64,000 nt of DNA from Akkermansiaceae bacterium UBA7331 (GCA_002471255.1 DKPP01000007.1:62001-126000); one strand, 5' to 3'; positions 27,928 to 36,999 are shown, counted from the stretch's first letter. Notes: generated by a model from the letters alone, not told the origin. Made by a program: numbers and translations.

Positions 27928-27993
27928 TCACCTAACTACCTTAACTTTAAAGCCAGCATTTCTTACAGAACCCTCAAAAGTCTGATTCGTCAT
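27928..27993 (-). CDS. Possible tiny peptide, 21 aa
   Basis: ATG to stop, MTNQTFEGSVRNAGFKVKVV plus one Arg, ending 15 bp before the 50-aa frame on the same strand. It may be a truncated remnant rather than a gene. Reported because the pair shows a gene-like arrangement. Confidence 0.2.
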   Translation of the reverse strand: MTNQTFEGSVRNAGFKVKVVR

Positions 27994-28072
27994 TTTGTGT
28001 CTCTGTACTGCATCATAAAGCCAATAAAACCGGCTCTCCTATATAATCGGTGGATGAAGTCCAAAACAAGTC
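27994..28072. other. Short gap before the ssrA terminator
   Basis: Nothing recognised. A minus-strand in-frame reading continues weakly upstream of the tiny peptide. Confidence 0.3.
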
Positions 28073-28120
28073 CAGCAAAAAACAAGAAACCTCTTCAAAC
28101 CGTTAAGTTCGAAGAGGTTA
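28073..28120 (-). terminator. Terminator of ssrA
   Basis: Stem AACCTCTTC/GAAGAGGTT (28088-28096 with 28111-28119, 14-nt loop) lies just past the CCA end of tmRNA, followed on the minus strand by TTTCTTGTTTTTTG. Confidence 0.8.
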
Positions 28121-28123
28121 TTT

Positions 28124-28483
28124 TGGTGGAGGCGACGGGAGTTGAACCCGTGTCCTGAAGGCCGTTGATACCAGCATCTCCATGTTTAGTTACGTATTGC
28201 TGCTTTTGCGGCCTCTTCGTCACGTAACAACTACGAAGCTCGCTAGGTACCTGTGGAAGTCTCGTGCTCGGCGCGGTATCCCCACCTTACACCAGTCTGC
28301 TAATATGACATCCTCCTCCTTAACAGACATCAGGTATCGGACGTGGCTGTATTAATTAAGCAGCCAAAGCAAGGTCGTTAGACTCTGCATTTATTTTTTT
28401 TAATCGGCTTTTTAGAAGGCCAGCCGATTAACCTTCACATGCAGCCAGCACCTCAGACTTCCAGTCGAAACCATGGCGCCCCC
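28124..28483 (-). ncRNA. ssrA: tmRNA (SsrA)
   Basis: Rescues stalled ribosomes by trans-translation and adds a degradation tag. The tRNA-like ends are clear: the 5' end GGGGGCG pairs with CGCCUCC next to the encoded ACCA 3' end (7-bp acceptor stem with one G-U). The 5' part carries GCCATGGTTTCGACTGG and the 3' part has the T-arm GGTTCAACTCCC. The tag frame is 28388-28356, reading AESNDLALAA then TAA, with resume codon GCA. At 360 nt the length is normal. One-piece form, not permuted. A terminator follows directly. The 3' end of ssrA is a well-known integration site for islands, and decayed DNA lies on that side. Confidence 0.97.
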
Positions 28484-28561
28484 ATATGTTGATTGTTATG
28501 TGAGACAAAAAAACCTGCCTCAGCGTTGAATGGCAGGAATTATAATCTTACATGTAACGAA

Positions 28562-28638
<77 letters not shown>

Positions 28639-28954
28639 TTTATTCGCGTATTTTACCGCGTTGCGGTGCGAACAGACTACAGATACATCTAAGAGAAGTC
28701 AAGTAGTTTTTGATATTTTCCTGCATTTTTTCAGAAAAAAAAGGTTAAGGCAGAATAAAAAAAGGGAGTGGAAAATTACTTACAAAATAAAACTAATTAG
28801 AAATCAACATTTTGAAGTAATTGAGGGGGATTTCGGTAGCTATAGTCTGCCAAGGTTTCTGCTTGCTATGGTGGTTATGTATGAGTAATATCGCGTCGCC
28901 CGAGAAAATGTGTTGTTTTCTAAGCGGCATCATCACATCTACGACTGCAAAATT
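28639..28954. other. Intergenic region between tRNA-Arg and the aminotransferase
   Basis: 316 bp with no convincing gene. A TTG-start frame of 75 codons exists but has no ribosome site and Lys/Arg-rich random-looking content. It should contain the promoters of both divergent units; no strong consensus was found. Confidence 0.5.
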
Positions 28955-30121
28955 ATGGATATTATTTCCCCACGTATTGCTGCATTGACACCTTCCCTAA
29001 CCCTGAAGGTGACCAACCGTGCCAAGGCTATGAAAGCCGAAGGTCACGAAGTATATGGCCTGGCTGGCGGTGAACCGGAAATGGACACTCCGAAAAACAT
29101 TAAAGATGCCGCCATCAAGGCTTTGGAAAACGGTGCAACAAAATACACTCCTTCTGCCGGTCTTCTTGAATTACGTCAAGCGATCTCCGATAAGCTGAAG
29201 AGAGAAAACAATCTTTCCTACGATCCAACTCAAATCGTAGTGAGTTGTGGTGCTAAGCATGCATGTTACAATGCTATGTTAGCCCTTATCAGCGAAGGCG
29301 ACGAAGTTATCATTCCTACTCCATACTGGGTAAGTTATCCTGAAATGGTTCGTATGTGCGGTGGTACTCCTGTTTTCGTTGAAACAACAGCTGAAAATGG
29401 CTGGAAGATCACTCCTGAGCAATTTGAAGATGCAATCACTCCTCGTACGAAGATGATCATCATCAATACTCCATCTAACCCAACAGGCGCTGTTTACACT
29501 AAAGAAGAATTAATGGCTTTAGGTGAAGTTGCTTTGAGCGAAGATATCCTCATTCTTTCCGACGAAATTTATGAGCATCTCGTTTATGGTGGAGCTACTC
29601 ACCACAGTATCGCTTCCTTCAGTGAAGACCTTTACAACTTGACCATTACGGTTAACGGTTTCTCCAAAGGTTATTCCATGACCGGATGGCGCTTAGGTTA
29701 CACAGCAGCTCCGGCTCATATCTCTAAGGCAATCCAAACCATTCAAGACCACAGCACTTCCAATGCTTGCACCTTCTCACAATATGGTGCTATTGAAGCT
29801 CTTAATGGTCCTCAAGCATTCATCGGCGATATGCGTGATGAATATGATATGCGTCGTCAGTACGTATTTGACCGCTTAAACAAGATTCCTAAAATCAAGG
29901 TTGTAGAACCACAAGGTGCTTTCTACTTCTTCGTAGATACAACTGATTTGGGTCTTACTTCCCAGAACTTAACCGACAAGCTTTTGGAACGCTACAAAGT
30001 AGCAGCTATTCCTGGTATCGCTTTCGGTAATGACAGCAGCATCCGCATCAGCTATTGCACAACTTTAGATGTGCTTAAAGAAGGTTTGGATAGACTCGAA
30101 GAGTTCTGCAAAGCCCACTAA
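28955..30121 (+). CDS. Class I/II PLP aminotransferase (aspartate/aromatic type)
   Basis: A cytoplasmic 388-aa transaminase that most likely moves the amino group between aspartate (or an aromatic amino acid) and 2-oxoglutarate. ATG 28955 (MDIISPRIAAL) is preferred over an upstream in-frame ATG at 28910, because homologs begin this way and the added 15 residues look random. The PLP Lys is in NGFSKGYSMTGWRLGY. IINTPSNPTGAVYTKEEL and LSDEIYEHLVYGG hold the cofactor-binding Asn, Asp and Tyr. It resembles the I-gamma aspartate aminotransferases. A terminator follows 28 bp after the stop. Confidence 0.93.
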   Translation: MDIISPRIAALTPSLTLKVTNRAKAMKAEGHEVYGLAGGEPEMDTPKNIKDAAIKALENGATKYTPSAGLLELRQAISDKLKRENNLSYDPTQIVVSCGAKHACYNAMLALISEGDEVIIPTPYWVSYPEMVRMCGGTPVFVETTAENGWKITPEQFEDAITPRTKMIIINTPSNPTGAVYTKEELMALGEVALSEDILILSDEIYEHLVYGGATHHSIASFSEDLYNLTITVNGFSKGYSMTGWRLGYTAAPAHISKAIQTIQDHSTSNACTFSQYGAIEALNGPQAFIGDMRDEYDMRRQYVFDRLNKIPKIKVVEPQGAFYFFVDTTDLGLTSQNLTDKLLERYKVAAIPGIAFGNDSSIRISYCTTLDVLKEGLDRLEEFCKAH

Positions 30122-30149
30122 AGGCCTATTGAATACTAAATGATTTTAC

Positions 30150-30188
30150 AAGGCAGTACTTGATGATTAAGTGCTGCCTTGTTACTTT
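30150..30188 (+). terminator. Terminator after the aspartate-type aminotransferase
   Basis: Stem AAGGCAGTACTT with AAGTGCTGCCTT (one G-U), 7-nt loop, then GTTACTTTT. It separates this gene from the following pair. Confidence 0.7.
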
Positions 30189-30220
30189 TCTCCCCTACTG
30201 CAACAATCCCCCTATTTTTT

Positions 30221-31291
30221 ATGCATAAGAAACTGTTTATACCCGGCCCTACAGAAGTAGCACCCGAAGTTTTGGAAAGTCTTGGCGGCCCTATGATCGG
30301 TCACAGATCAAAGGCAGCATCAGACCTTCAAAGAAGCATCTCCGATATGCTTAGAACCGTATTCTGCACCGAACAAGAAATTCTTCTCTCAACTTCTTCC
30401 GGTAGCGGCCTTATGGAAGGCGCGGTACGTTCATGCACCGCTAAAAAAGCAGCTATGTTCTCCGTAGGCGCTTTTGGTGATAGATGGTATAAAATGGCAA
30501 CAGCCAATGGCGTGCCAGCCGACATTTTCAAAAGCGAATTAGGTCAAGCGACTACTCCGGAAATGGTTGACCAAGCTTTGGCCACCGGTCAATACGACTT
30601 AGTGGCAATCACACACAATGAAACCGCTACCGGCATCATGAACCCTGTGGAAGATATCGCAGAAGTCATGAAAAAATACCCTGACGTGGTATGGTGTGTT
30701 GATGCTGTTAGTTCAGCAGGTGGTTCTAAAATTGAAACGGATAAATTAGGTATCGACGTTTTAATTACTTCCACTCAAAAAGCTTTAGCAGTGCCTCCGG
30801 GTATGGCAGCCTGCACCATTTCTCAAAAAGCTTATGATCGTACATCTCAAGTGCAAAATCGCGGTCTCTACTTTGACTTTAAGGAGTTGTACGACACAGT
30901 TAAGAGCAAGGATTATCAATACCCATCTACCCCTTCTCTTCCTCTTATGTATGCCTTAGATTGCCAATTAAAGCGCATGATGGCAGAAGGAATGGACGCT
31001 CGCTATGCTCGTCACATCGAAATGGCCGAGTTTATGAGAGCATGGGCTAAGGAGTATTTCGCTCTTTTCCCAAATGACCAATACTTGTCCAACACACTTA
31101 CGGTCATTAACAATACCCGCGACATTGATATTTCAGGTTTAAATAAGGCTTTAGGTGAACGTGGAATGCAATTAGGCAATGGCTACGGCTCACTCAAAAA
31201 CCTTACCTTCCGTATCGCACACATGGGCGAATTAACCATGTCCGATATGAGAGAAATCACCTCGGCTATTGAGGAGATCTTAGATTTATAA
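30221..31291 (+). CDS. Class V aminotransferase (serine/alanine-glyoxylate type)
   Basis: A 356-aa PLP enzyme. ATG 30221 (MHKKLFIPGPTEVAPEVL) is the family start; an earlier in-frame ATG would add a hydrophobic stretch. The PLP site is SSAGGSKIETDKLGIDVL followed by TSTQKALAVPPG, in which Lys is the cofactor anchor. Such enzymes act as serine-pyruvate, alanine-glyoxylate or phosphohydroxypyruvate aminotransferases; sequence alone does not decide. The next gene is a DUF1015 protein 20 bp downstream, a pairing I associate with serine synthesis in other lineages, so a role in the serine pathway is inferred. Confidence 0.85.
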   Translation: MHKKLFIPGPTEVAPEVLESLGGPMIGHRSKAASDLQRSISDMLRTVFCTEQEILLSTSSGSGLMEGAVRSCTAKKAAMFSVGAFGDRWYKMATANGVPADIFKSELGQATTPEMVDQALATGQYDLVAITHNETATGIMNPVEDIAEVMKKYPDVVWCVDAVSSAGGSKIETDKLGIDVLITSTQKALAVPPGMAACTISQKAYDRTSQVQNRGLYFDFKELYDTVKSKDYQYPSTPSLPLMYALDCQLKRMMAEGMDARYARHIEMAEFMRAWAKEYFALFPNDQYLSNTLTVINNTRDIDISGLNKALGERGMQLGNGYGSLKNLTFRIAHMGELTMSDMREITSAIEEILDL

Positions 31292-31311
31292 TCTTAGCTT
31301 ATTGAGAGAAG

Positions 31312-32571
31312 ATGGCTACAGTACGCCCATTTCCGGCATTAAGACCTCCGGCAGAATTAGCAGCTCAAGTTTCTAGCTTGCCTTACGATGTGATGAATCA
31401 TCGTGAAGCAAAAGAAATGGCAGCAGGCAAAATTCACACCTTTTTACATATCTGCCGTTCGGATATTGATTTACCGGATGAATCATACATCCATGAACCG
31501 GTCGCTTATGAAAGAGCAAAGGAAAATTTAGAAGCTTTTCAGGAAAAAGGTATCCTAAATCGCGACGAAAAACCTTTCTATTACATTTATCGCCAAATCA
31601 TGAACGGACGTGTTCAGACAGGTATCGTTGGCTGCGCATCAGTTAACGAATATCTCGATAACACGATTAAAAAGCATGAGCTAACACGACAAGAAAAAGA
31701 ATTGGATCGTATTTGCCACTTTGACACTTGCAGTGCGCAAACCGAGCCTGTCTTTTTGGCGTATCGTAAGCACGATAAGATTTCTCATTTGATTAACGAA
31801 TGGATTAAATTTCACCGCCCTGTTTACGATTTCACCACGGAAGATAAGGTAACACATATCTTCTGGGTAGTGGATGAACAAGCTGAAATTGATGCCCTAC
31901 AAGCATATTTTAATGAGGTAGATGCTCTTTATATTGCTGATGGTCATCATAGAACAGCTTCTGCTGCCGCAGTATCCAAAAAACGTCGTGAAGCCTATCC
32001 CGATTATACCGGTGATGAAGAGTTCAATTACCTCATGGCTGTTATTTTCTGTGATGAAGACCTTTTCATCATGGATTACAATCGCGTGGTTAAAGACTTG
32101 AACGGAGTAAGTAAGGAAGCTTTCCTTGAACGCATCTCTCAGGAATTTGACGTAAAAGACACCGGCATCATGAAAGGACAAGGCGGTTATGCTCCAAAGC
32201 ATAAGCATGAATTTGGTCTGTACCTTGGAGACAAATGGTACTCCATTACGGCAAAAGAAGGTACTTTTGACGCCGCACACCCAATCGAAAGTCTAGATTG
32301 CGATATTTTACAAAGAAATCTTCTTGAACCGGTATTAGGTATTGAAGATCCACGTACAAGTGAACGTATCGACTTTGTGGGAGGTATTCGCGGACTAGAA
32401 GAATTGGAACGCCGTTGCGAGCAAGACATGTCTCTCTCTTTCTCTCTTTATCCGGTTACGATGGATGATTTATTCTCCGTGGCCGATGCCGGGGAAATTA
32501 TGCCACCAAAATCGACCTGGTTTGAGCCAAAACTCCGTAGCGGATTATTCGTTCATACAATTGAGGAATAA
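31312..32571 (+). CDS. DUF1015 family protein
   Basis: A 419-aa cytoplasmic protein of the DUF1015 family. It starts with FPALRPP and PYDVMNHREA, both typical, and carries the hallmark YIADGHHRTASAA near residue 210. The DGHHR box resembles the one in ParB-fold serine kinases (SerK), which hints at a kinase-like or amino-acid-phosphate activity, but this is inference. Forms a two-gene unit with the class V aminotransferase. A strong terminator follows 30 bp after the stop. Confidence 0.85.
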   Translation: MATVRPFPALRPPAELAAQVSSLPYDVMNHREAKEMAAGKIHTFLHICRSDIDLPDESYIHEPVAYERAKENLEAFQEKGILNRDEKPFYYIYRQIMNGRVQTGIVGCASVNEYLDNTIKKHELTRQEKELDRICHFDTCSAQTEPVFLAYRKHDKISHLINEWIKFHRPVYDFTTEDKVTHIFWVVDEQAEIDALQAYFNEVDALYIADGHHRTASAAAVSKKRREAYPDYTGDEEFNYLMAVIFCDEDLFIMDYNRVVKDLNGVSKEAFLERISQEFDVKDTGIMKGQGGYAPKHKHEFGLYLGDKWYSITAKEGTFDAAHPIESLDCDILQRNLLEPVLGIEDPRTSERIDFVGGIRGLEELERRCEQDMSLSFSLYPVTMDDLFSVADAGEIMPPKSTWFEPKLRSGLFVHTIEE

Positions 32572-32601
32572 TACAGTTACATCCATCAACTTCACATTAA
32601 C

Positions 32602-32629
32602 GAAAGGGAGCCAAAAGCTCCCTTTCTTT
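32602..32629 (+). terminator. Terminator of the aminotransferase-DUF1015 unit
   Basis: Perfect 10-bp stem GAAAGGGAGC/GCTCCCTTTC, loop CAAAA, then TTTG. Confidence 0.9.
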
Positions 32630-32722
32630 GTTATTGGCACGTGTATTGTTTAAGAAAAATGACACGTACATGGCTCGTTTACACATTGATTTATAAAGTC
32701 TCTCATGTTCTAATATCGCTAC

Positions 32723-33223
32723 ATGAATAATAACGTACTTGACGATCAAATTCGCACCGCCACTGAGGCACTTTGCAACATCTTGGCTCAAGACCAAACA
32801 GTTGTTTCCTCAAAGGCTAAGATCGGTCTTTTCTTCCAAAATCCTGATGCTACCAAACTTTTTGAAGAAGTGAACTCATACGGTGAAGAACTTCGCAACA
32901 AACATTTGGCAGGTATGCCTCCAACTGAAGAAGAAATCGCTAAGTTTGATGCTCTTCGTGAATCCGTTATCAAAAATGATGTGGCTCGTGGCTTCCTCGA
33001 AGCACGCCAATCTATTGACGGCATTCTTCAAACTGTAAACCAATACTTAGGTATGTCCATCGATTTAGGTCGTGCGCCTACTCCTGCCGAAGTTGAAGAA
33101 GCACAAAAACAAGCCATGTCTTCTTCATGCGGTTGCAGCGGCAATTGCAGCGACGACTGCGATTGTGGTGATGACTGTGAATGCGAAAAAGACGGTGAAA
33201 GCGGCTGTGGCTGCTCCCACTAA
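32723..33223 (+). CDS. YlbF-family protein with Cys-rich tail
   Basis: A 166-aa protein. Residues 1-125 are a helical YlbF/YmcA (Com_YlbF) domain: AKIGLFFQNPDATKLFEEVN, GMPPTEEEIAKFDALRESV, RGFLEARQSIDGILQTVNQYL. In Bacillus the YlbF-YmcA-YaaT complex assists RNase Y and binds Fe-S clusters. Here a tail of about 35 residues is added with nine cysteines in short Cys/Asp/Gly/Ser repeats (SCGCSGNCSDDCDCGDDCEC then GCGCSH). It could bind metal or Fe-S; which is unknown. Single gene between two terminators. Confidence 0.8.
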   Translation: MNNNVLDDQIRTATEALCNILAQDQTVVSSKAKIGLFFQNPDATKLFEEVNSYGEELRNKHLAGMPPTEEEIAKFDALRESVIKNDVARGFLEARQSIDGILQTVNQYLGMSIDLGRAPTPAEVEEAQKQAMSSSCGCSGNCSDDCDCGDDCECEKDGESGCGCSH

Positions 33224-33250
33224 TCTAGATATCACATCTTATTAAAGTTT

Positions 33251-33286
33251 AAGCCCCGAATGGTCATATCATTCGGGGCTTTTTTT
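33251..33286 (+). terminator. Terminator of the YlbF-like gene
   Basis: Perfect 12-bp stem AAGCCCCGAATG/CATTCGGGGCTT, 7-nt loop, seven T. Confidence 0.92.
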
Positions 33287-33313
33287 ATAATGAAAAAAAT
33301 CGTTAATTTATTC

Positions 33314-34090
33314 TTACAAAGGAACTTTATAAGTCTCACATCGCTTCATCCATCCTTCTTTCCAGCGATTTTCACCACGAGATTTAGGAGCTAGCTGGAT
33401 GCGTTTTGCTAAAACTTTTTGTGCCGTCTCGGAGAAGGCAACAACCGCACCATGACCTTTTGATACTGATGGCATCGATTCTAGCACTTTGAGTAATCCC
33501 CAACTATACCCTTTATACTGGCTTACCGGCTTTAATCCTTCACCTTTAAAGTTAACGTAATCGATGAGTGCATACATTCCATGAGGAGTAGAAGCAATGG
33601 CATAAAACTTTCTTTTAATTTCTTCCGGATATTTGCTTGCTTGCTGGATACGAGCTAAGGAAGCACGCGATCTGGCAATAATATAATCAGCTTGTAATTC
33701 CGCATGCCTAGCTAACCAAATACGCATTTTTTCAGGTAATCCGCCCTTTATATCCTGCTTCATAAAGGCAGATCTATTTCTCCATGGGGCATGTCCTTTA
33801 AAATAATCCGGTACCTTTGCACCACGAGATTCGGCAAAAGCGATAAAATCAGGAAAACTTTGCCCAAAAGAAGGTTTAACGCCACGAGGGAACCAAATAA
33901 AATGGCCAATACCTAAAGAAGGAAATTCTTCTCCTACATTCCACGCTACCAAATTATAAAGCTTACCTCCACACTCATTCAACCAAATGCGTCTTGCTAT
34001 TTTAGCTCTAACATCCTTAGACGATACGGTTGCGTATGATTCCCCGATAAAGGCAAACATACAGGCAATCAGCAGTAAACGTTTAAACAT
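33314..34090 (-). CDS. Exported conserved protein, possible lysozyme-like fold
   Basis: A 258-aa protein with a signal peptide (about residues 1-20). It belongs to a conserved family I recognise by RRIWLNECGGKLYNLVAWN and GEEFPSLGIGHFIWFPRG but cannot name; the Glu in NECGG near the start followed by GIGH resembles the active-site layout of lysozyme-type hydrolases. A peptidoglycan target is therefore possible but unproven. The C-terminal half is helical (ADYIIARSRASLARIQQASK, YALIDYVNFKGEG). No operon partners; the gene is convergent with the YlbF gene. Confidence 0.6.
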   Translation of the reverse strand: MFKRLLLIACMFAFIGESYATVSSKDVRAKIARRIWLNECGGKLYNLVAWNVGEEFPSLGIGHFIWFPRGVKPSFGQSFPDFIAFAESRGAKVPDYFKGHAPWRNRSAFMKQDIKGGLPEKMRIWLARHAELQADYIIARSRASLARIQQASKYPEEIKRKFYAIASTPHGMYALIDYVNFKGEGLKPVSQYKGYSWGLLKVLESMPSVSKGHGAVVAFSETAQKVLAKRIQLAPKSRGENRWKEGWMKRCETYKVPL

Positions 34091-34208
34091 AGTGGTTACT
34101 CTAGAGAAAACACAGCCAACTTGTCAAGAATATGTAGTCATGACTAACATTTTTTCTCTAAAAATACGCAGAGAGTCAGCGAATCAATGATATTATTCAA
34201 TAACGATA

Positions 34209-34721
34209 CTAATCTTGGGGATTTTGACCAACGGTTAACAAAGGCGATTCATAATTAAACTCCTGATTATAATCTTTTTCGCCTAGTTTCACTTTATTTG
34301 GAGTACACGAAATCGTTAATGTTTCATTCTCATCAAATGGTTGGTCGATATAAAAGACATAAGGTGCACAGGTATTCGGAGGTAAAACGATGGGTTCGTT
34401 TTGAGAAATTTTAAGAGGTAAACTTTGATTTTGAGCATTCTTCAAATGCAAAACTATTTCGTCATTCCATTCCAATTCTAAAAAAGAGTCTGACTTGTTG
34501 GTAAACAAAAGGCACACCGTATGTTTGGGTGCGGAAACATCGCGTTTGCATTGGGAAATTTGTAAAATTTCTTCCGGCTTAGGAGTATCGGAAAATAATG
34601 AAAACCCACGAAAAGCCCCACCAAGCAGCAAAAAACCGATAATGACTATTACGGATAGATAGCATAGTGCTACTACTTTTCTCCGGCGACGAGATCGGAT
34701 CACTGCTTCATAATAATTCAT
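34209..34721 (-). CDS. Single-TM membrane protein, unknown function
   Basis: A 170-aa protein with a basic cytoplasmic start (RSRRRRKVV), one TM helix (about 17-37) and a beta-rich periplasmic part. That part contains HTVCLLFTNKSDSFLELEW and IVLPPNTCAPYVFYI, which suggests an Ig-like or DUF-type beta domain. No known family recognised. Divergent from the YwaF gene (125 bp). Confidence 0.6.
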   Translation of the reverse strand: MNYYEAVIRSRRRRKVVALCYLSVIVIIGFLLLGGAFRGFSLFSDTPKPEEILQISQCKRDVSAPKHTVCLLFTNKSDSFLELEWNDEIVLHLKNAQNQSLPLKISQNEPIVLPPNTCAPYVFYIDQPFDENETLTISCTPNKVKLGEKDYNQEFNYESPLLTVGQNPQD

Positions 34722-34866
34722 ATTATTATTTAAGCACTACTCACTCTCTAGGCAAGAAAAAACGCCCTTAGGAGTTTAGGATGCACTGCATATTTCCGCA
34801 TAGATGAAGTATTTTTTCTTTCCTTATTGTCGGTTTATCTAAAAAACGGTAAGGTAATCTCAAAAT

Positions 34867-35583
34867 ATGATATCTGACGAAACCTTCCAATTCTTAGGCA
34901 TTCATCATATTGGTGCTCTTATTGCTATTATTTTACTTGGATCTTCCCTCATTTGGTTTGAACAGAAATCTCGTACTTATCGCCATAAAAAAACTTGGGC
35001 ATATTTACTCGCTTGGTTGAATATTGCGAGTTTAGTAATTGCTTTAATATCTGCTATTATTACACGCCCAGACGATAACTGGGTCACATGGCTCCCCTTA
35101 CATTTCTGCTCTTTTATGCAAATACTTTGCGTATTGTCCATTTTTACGAATAAAGCATGGATACGAGCTGCTTGTTTTTACGGGGTGCTCACTGCGTCAT
35201 TACAAGGATTGATTACCCCTGATTTACGAGCCGTATTCCCCTCTTTAAGATATATCGATTTTTTTATGTCTCATGGGCTTACGGTCATCACAGCCTTTTA
35301 TCTACCTCTGGCTCTTCAATGGAGACCACGTAAATATGATTATTTATTAGCGCAAGGAATCGGGGTTATCTACCTTTTGTTTTCTTTGATAATCAATGTA
35401 TTTCTTGGTACGAATTACGGATTCACCATGCAAGCACCGGCAAGTGGTTCTATCTTAGATTATCTAGGACCATGGCCCTGGTACATCCTTACGATGCAAA
35501 TACCTATATTTATCGCACTTAAGTTACTTAGTTTGATCTTTATTAAATCTAAACCACGATTAGGAATCACTTTTAACCACTAA
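34867..35583 (+). CDS. YwaF/TIGR02206 family integral membrane protein
   Basis: A 238-aa protein with six or seven hydrophobic helices. The family mark LPLHFCSFMQILCVLSIFT is present, as is ATS-like LTASLQGLITPDLRAVFPS. The role of this family is unknown (an acyltransferase-like function has been suggested for eukaryotic relatives; uncertain). Its end nearly touches the convergent gene at 35599. Confidence 0.75.
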   Translation: MISDETFQFLGIHHIGALIAIILLGSSLIWFEQKSRTYRHKKTWAYLLAWLNIASLVIALISAIITRPDDNWVTWLPLHFCSFMQILCVLSIFTNKAWIRAACFYGVLTASLQGLITPDLRAVFPSLRYIDFFMSHGLTVITAFYLPLALQWRPRKYDYLLAQGIGVIYLLFSLIINVFLGTNYGFTMQAPASGSILDYLGPWPWYILTMQIPIFIALKLLSLIFIKSKPRLGITFNH

Positions 35584-35598
35584 TACCCAACAACTCTG

Positions 35599-36999
35599 CT
35601 ATTTAACGACAGGATATAGTAAATTGAAATAGGTATTTTGTTGAGAGGAAGCTCCGGGATAAACTTCATCTATGGTGATTTTCATCGTATTGATTGGTTT
35701 GTGGTATGAGGGGATCAAAATATACTGCACTTGCCAATCGTCTCTCAATGTAGCACTAAAAAAGTATTCGTTATTGATAGAAACAACGATTTTTTTAGGT
35801 CGATTATGAAGTGAGAATAAGATATTGGGATGCTCTAAGGGAGATTTCGTTACCTGATGGATGGAATCTTCATTAAAAATACCTGAGCCAAGGAAGAAAC
35901 CTTCCAATTTTTGAGGCTTTTTAAAGGTTAGAGTCAAAGCCTCTCCCTTGCCATCACCATCTTTTCCCTCCGCCCATAGACCTTCTGCTTTTTTCAAATT
36001 ATCCGCATGAATGGCTTCATTACGATAATCGGCCAGTAAGGATGAGGATGCCTGAATATCATAATCCTTATCGACTCGATATTTTTTGCCCTGAATAATG
36101 ATTGAATTTTTGTTTTTTTGCCAGCTTGGACCAACATCAAATACCCAATACTTACTGGCAGGTATGCCCATATTGGTTGTCAGATCTAAAAAATAAATAC
36201 CTGATTTAGCCGTCTTGCTACCTACAGAAACTCCTTTATCATTTTTAATCGTAACCCAACTTTCGCCCATTTCTCCACAATAGATATTAGAGGTGGCTTT
36301 AAATTGGGAACTAACGCCCCATAAATTAAGACCGTCTGAAGACATCTCTAAATGAGGGGCTGAACATGATAAAGAATCTTTGGTCATTTTAATGAGATTG
36401 GCATAAGGAATCTCAATAAACATAGATACGACATGACGGCCAGGCTTATTCGGAACGTAAGCAATCAACCAATGATTGATGTTTTTTAAAGACAAAAGAC
36501 TTGGAGCCATGGCATTAGGATGAAAGCCTTGCTTAAGCTCATATTTGATCTTCAAATCGTCGCATGAAGTCTGAATTTTCGGAAAAGCCAAGGGAAAAGG
36601 AATCTTTCGTACTTCGATCGTATCTCTCACCGAGGAAGAATCTACGCTGGCTCCATACTCAAAGGGAATGGCGCAAGGAATAAATTTACCCGGAATTTTT
36701 CGATCGACTTCGATTGAAAACGTATAATTTAAGGTAGCCATTTGTTGATATAGGCAAACATCAACATGAAGCTGATCTAATAGAACCTTGGGGCATAAAG
36801 ACAGATCAAACAAAACAGGCATACCGGGAATTGGTGCGATACTTTCGTATGTCACATTATGATCGCCTTCCTGCTTATATTGTCTAGGAGATAAAATCTG
36901 TACCAATTGATCTGAAGAATCACTTTCAACTGCTCCTTGAGAGAGGAAAGCCGTTAACACAAAAGTTAAAACTGTTGAGGTACGCACCACAGGGTTCAT
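35599..36999 (-). CDS. Exported protein with C-terminal NADase-type glycan-binding/F5/8C-like domain
   Basis: A 466-aa protein. ATG 36999 is chosen because it begins the signal peptide (NPVVRTSTVLTFVLTAFLSQG); the ORF extends to 37038 only through a less likely start. The C-terminal part (about 320-466) resembles discoidin-like glycan-binding domains: LEGFFLGSGIFNE, ENPNILFSL-type strands, and the closing DEVYPGASSQQNTYFNLLYP, which fits the DVYPG...T motif seen in such domains. The N-terminal half is beta-rich and unrecognised. Probably a surface or periplasmic binding protein. Confidence 0.6.
   Translation of the reverse strand: MNPVVRTSTVLTFVLTAFLSQGAVESDSSDQLVQILSPRQYKQEGDHNVTYESIAPIPGMPVLFDLSLCPKVLLDQLHVDVCLYQQMATLNYTFSIEVDRKIPGKFIPCAIPFEYGASVDSSSVRDTIEVRKIPFPLAFPKIQTSCDDLKIKYELKQGFHPNAMAPSLLSLKNINHWLIAYVPNKPGRHVVSMFIEIPYANLIKMTKDSLSCSAPHLEMSSDGLNLWGVSSQFKATSNIYCGEMGESWVTIKNDKGVSVGSKTAKSGIYFLDLTTNMGIPASKYWVFDVGPSWQKNKNSIIIQGKKYRVDKDYDIQASSSLLADYRNEAIHADNLKKAEGLWAEGKDGDGKGEALTLTFKKPQKLEGFFLGSGIFNEDSIHQVTKSPLEHPNILFSLHNRPKKIVVSINNEYFFSATLRDDWQVQYILIPSYHKPINTMKITIDEVYPGASSQQNTYFNLLYPVVK

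Noticed and set aside
28661..28888. 75-codon frame between tRNA-Arg and the aminotransferase
   Set aside because: TTG start with no ribosome site, skewed Lys/Arg-rich content, and it lies in the expected promoter region.
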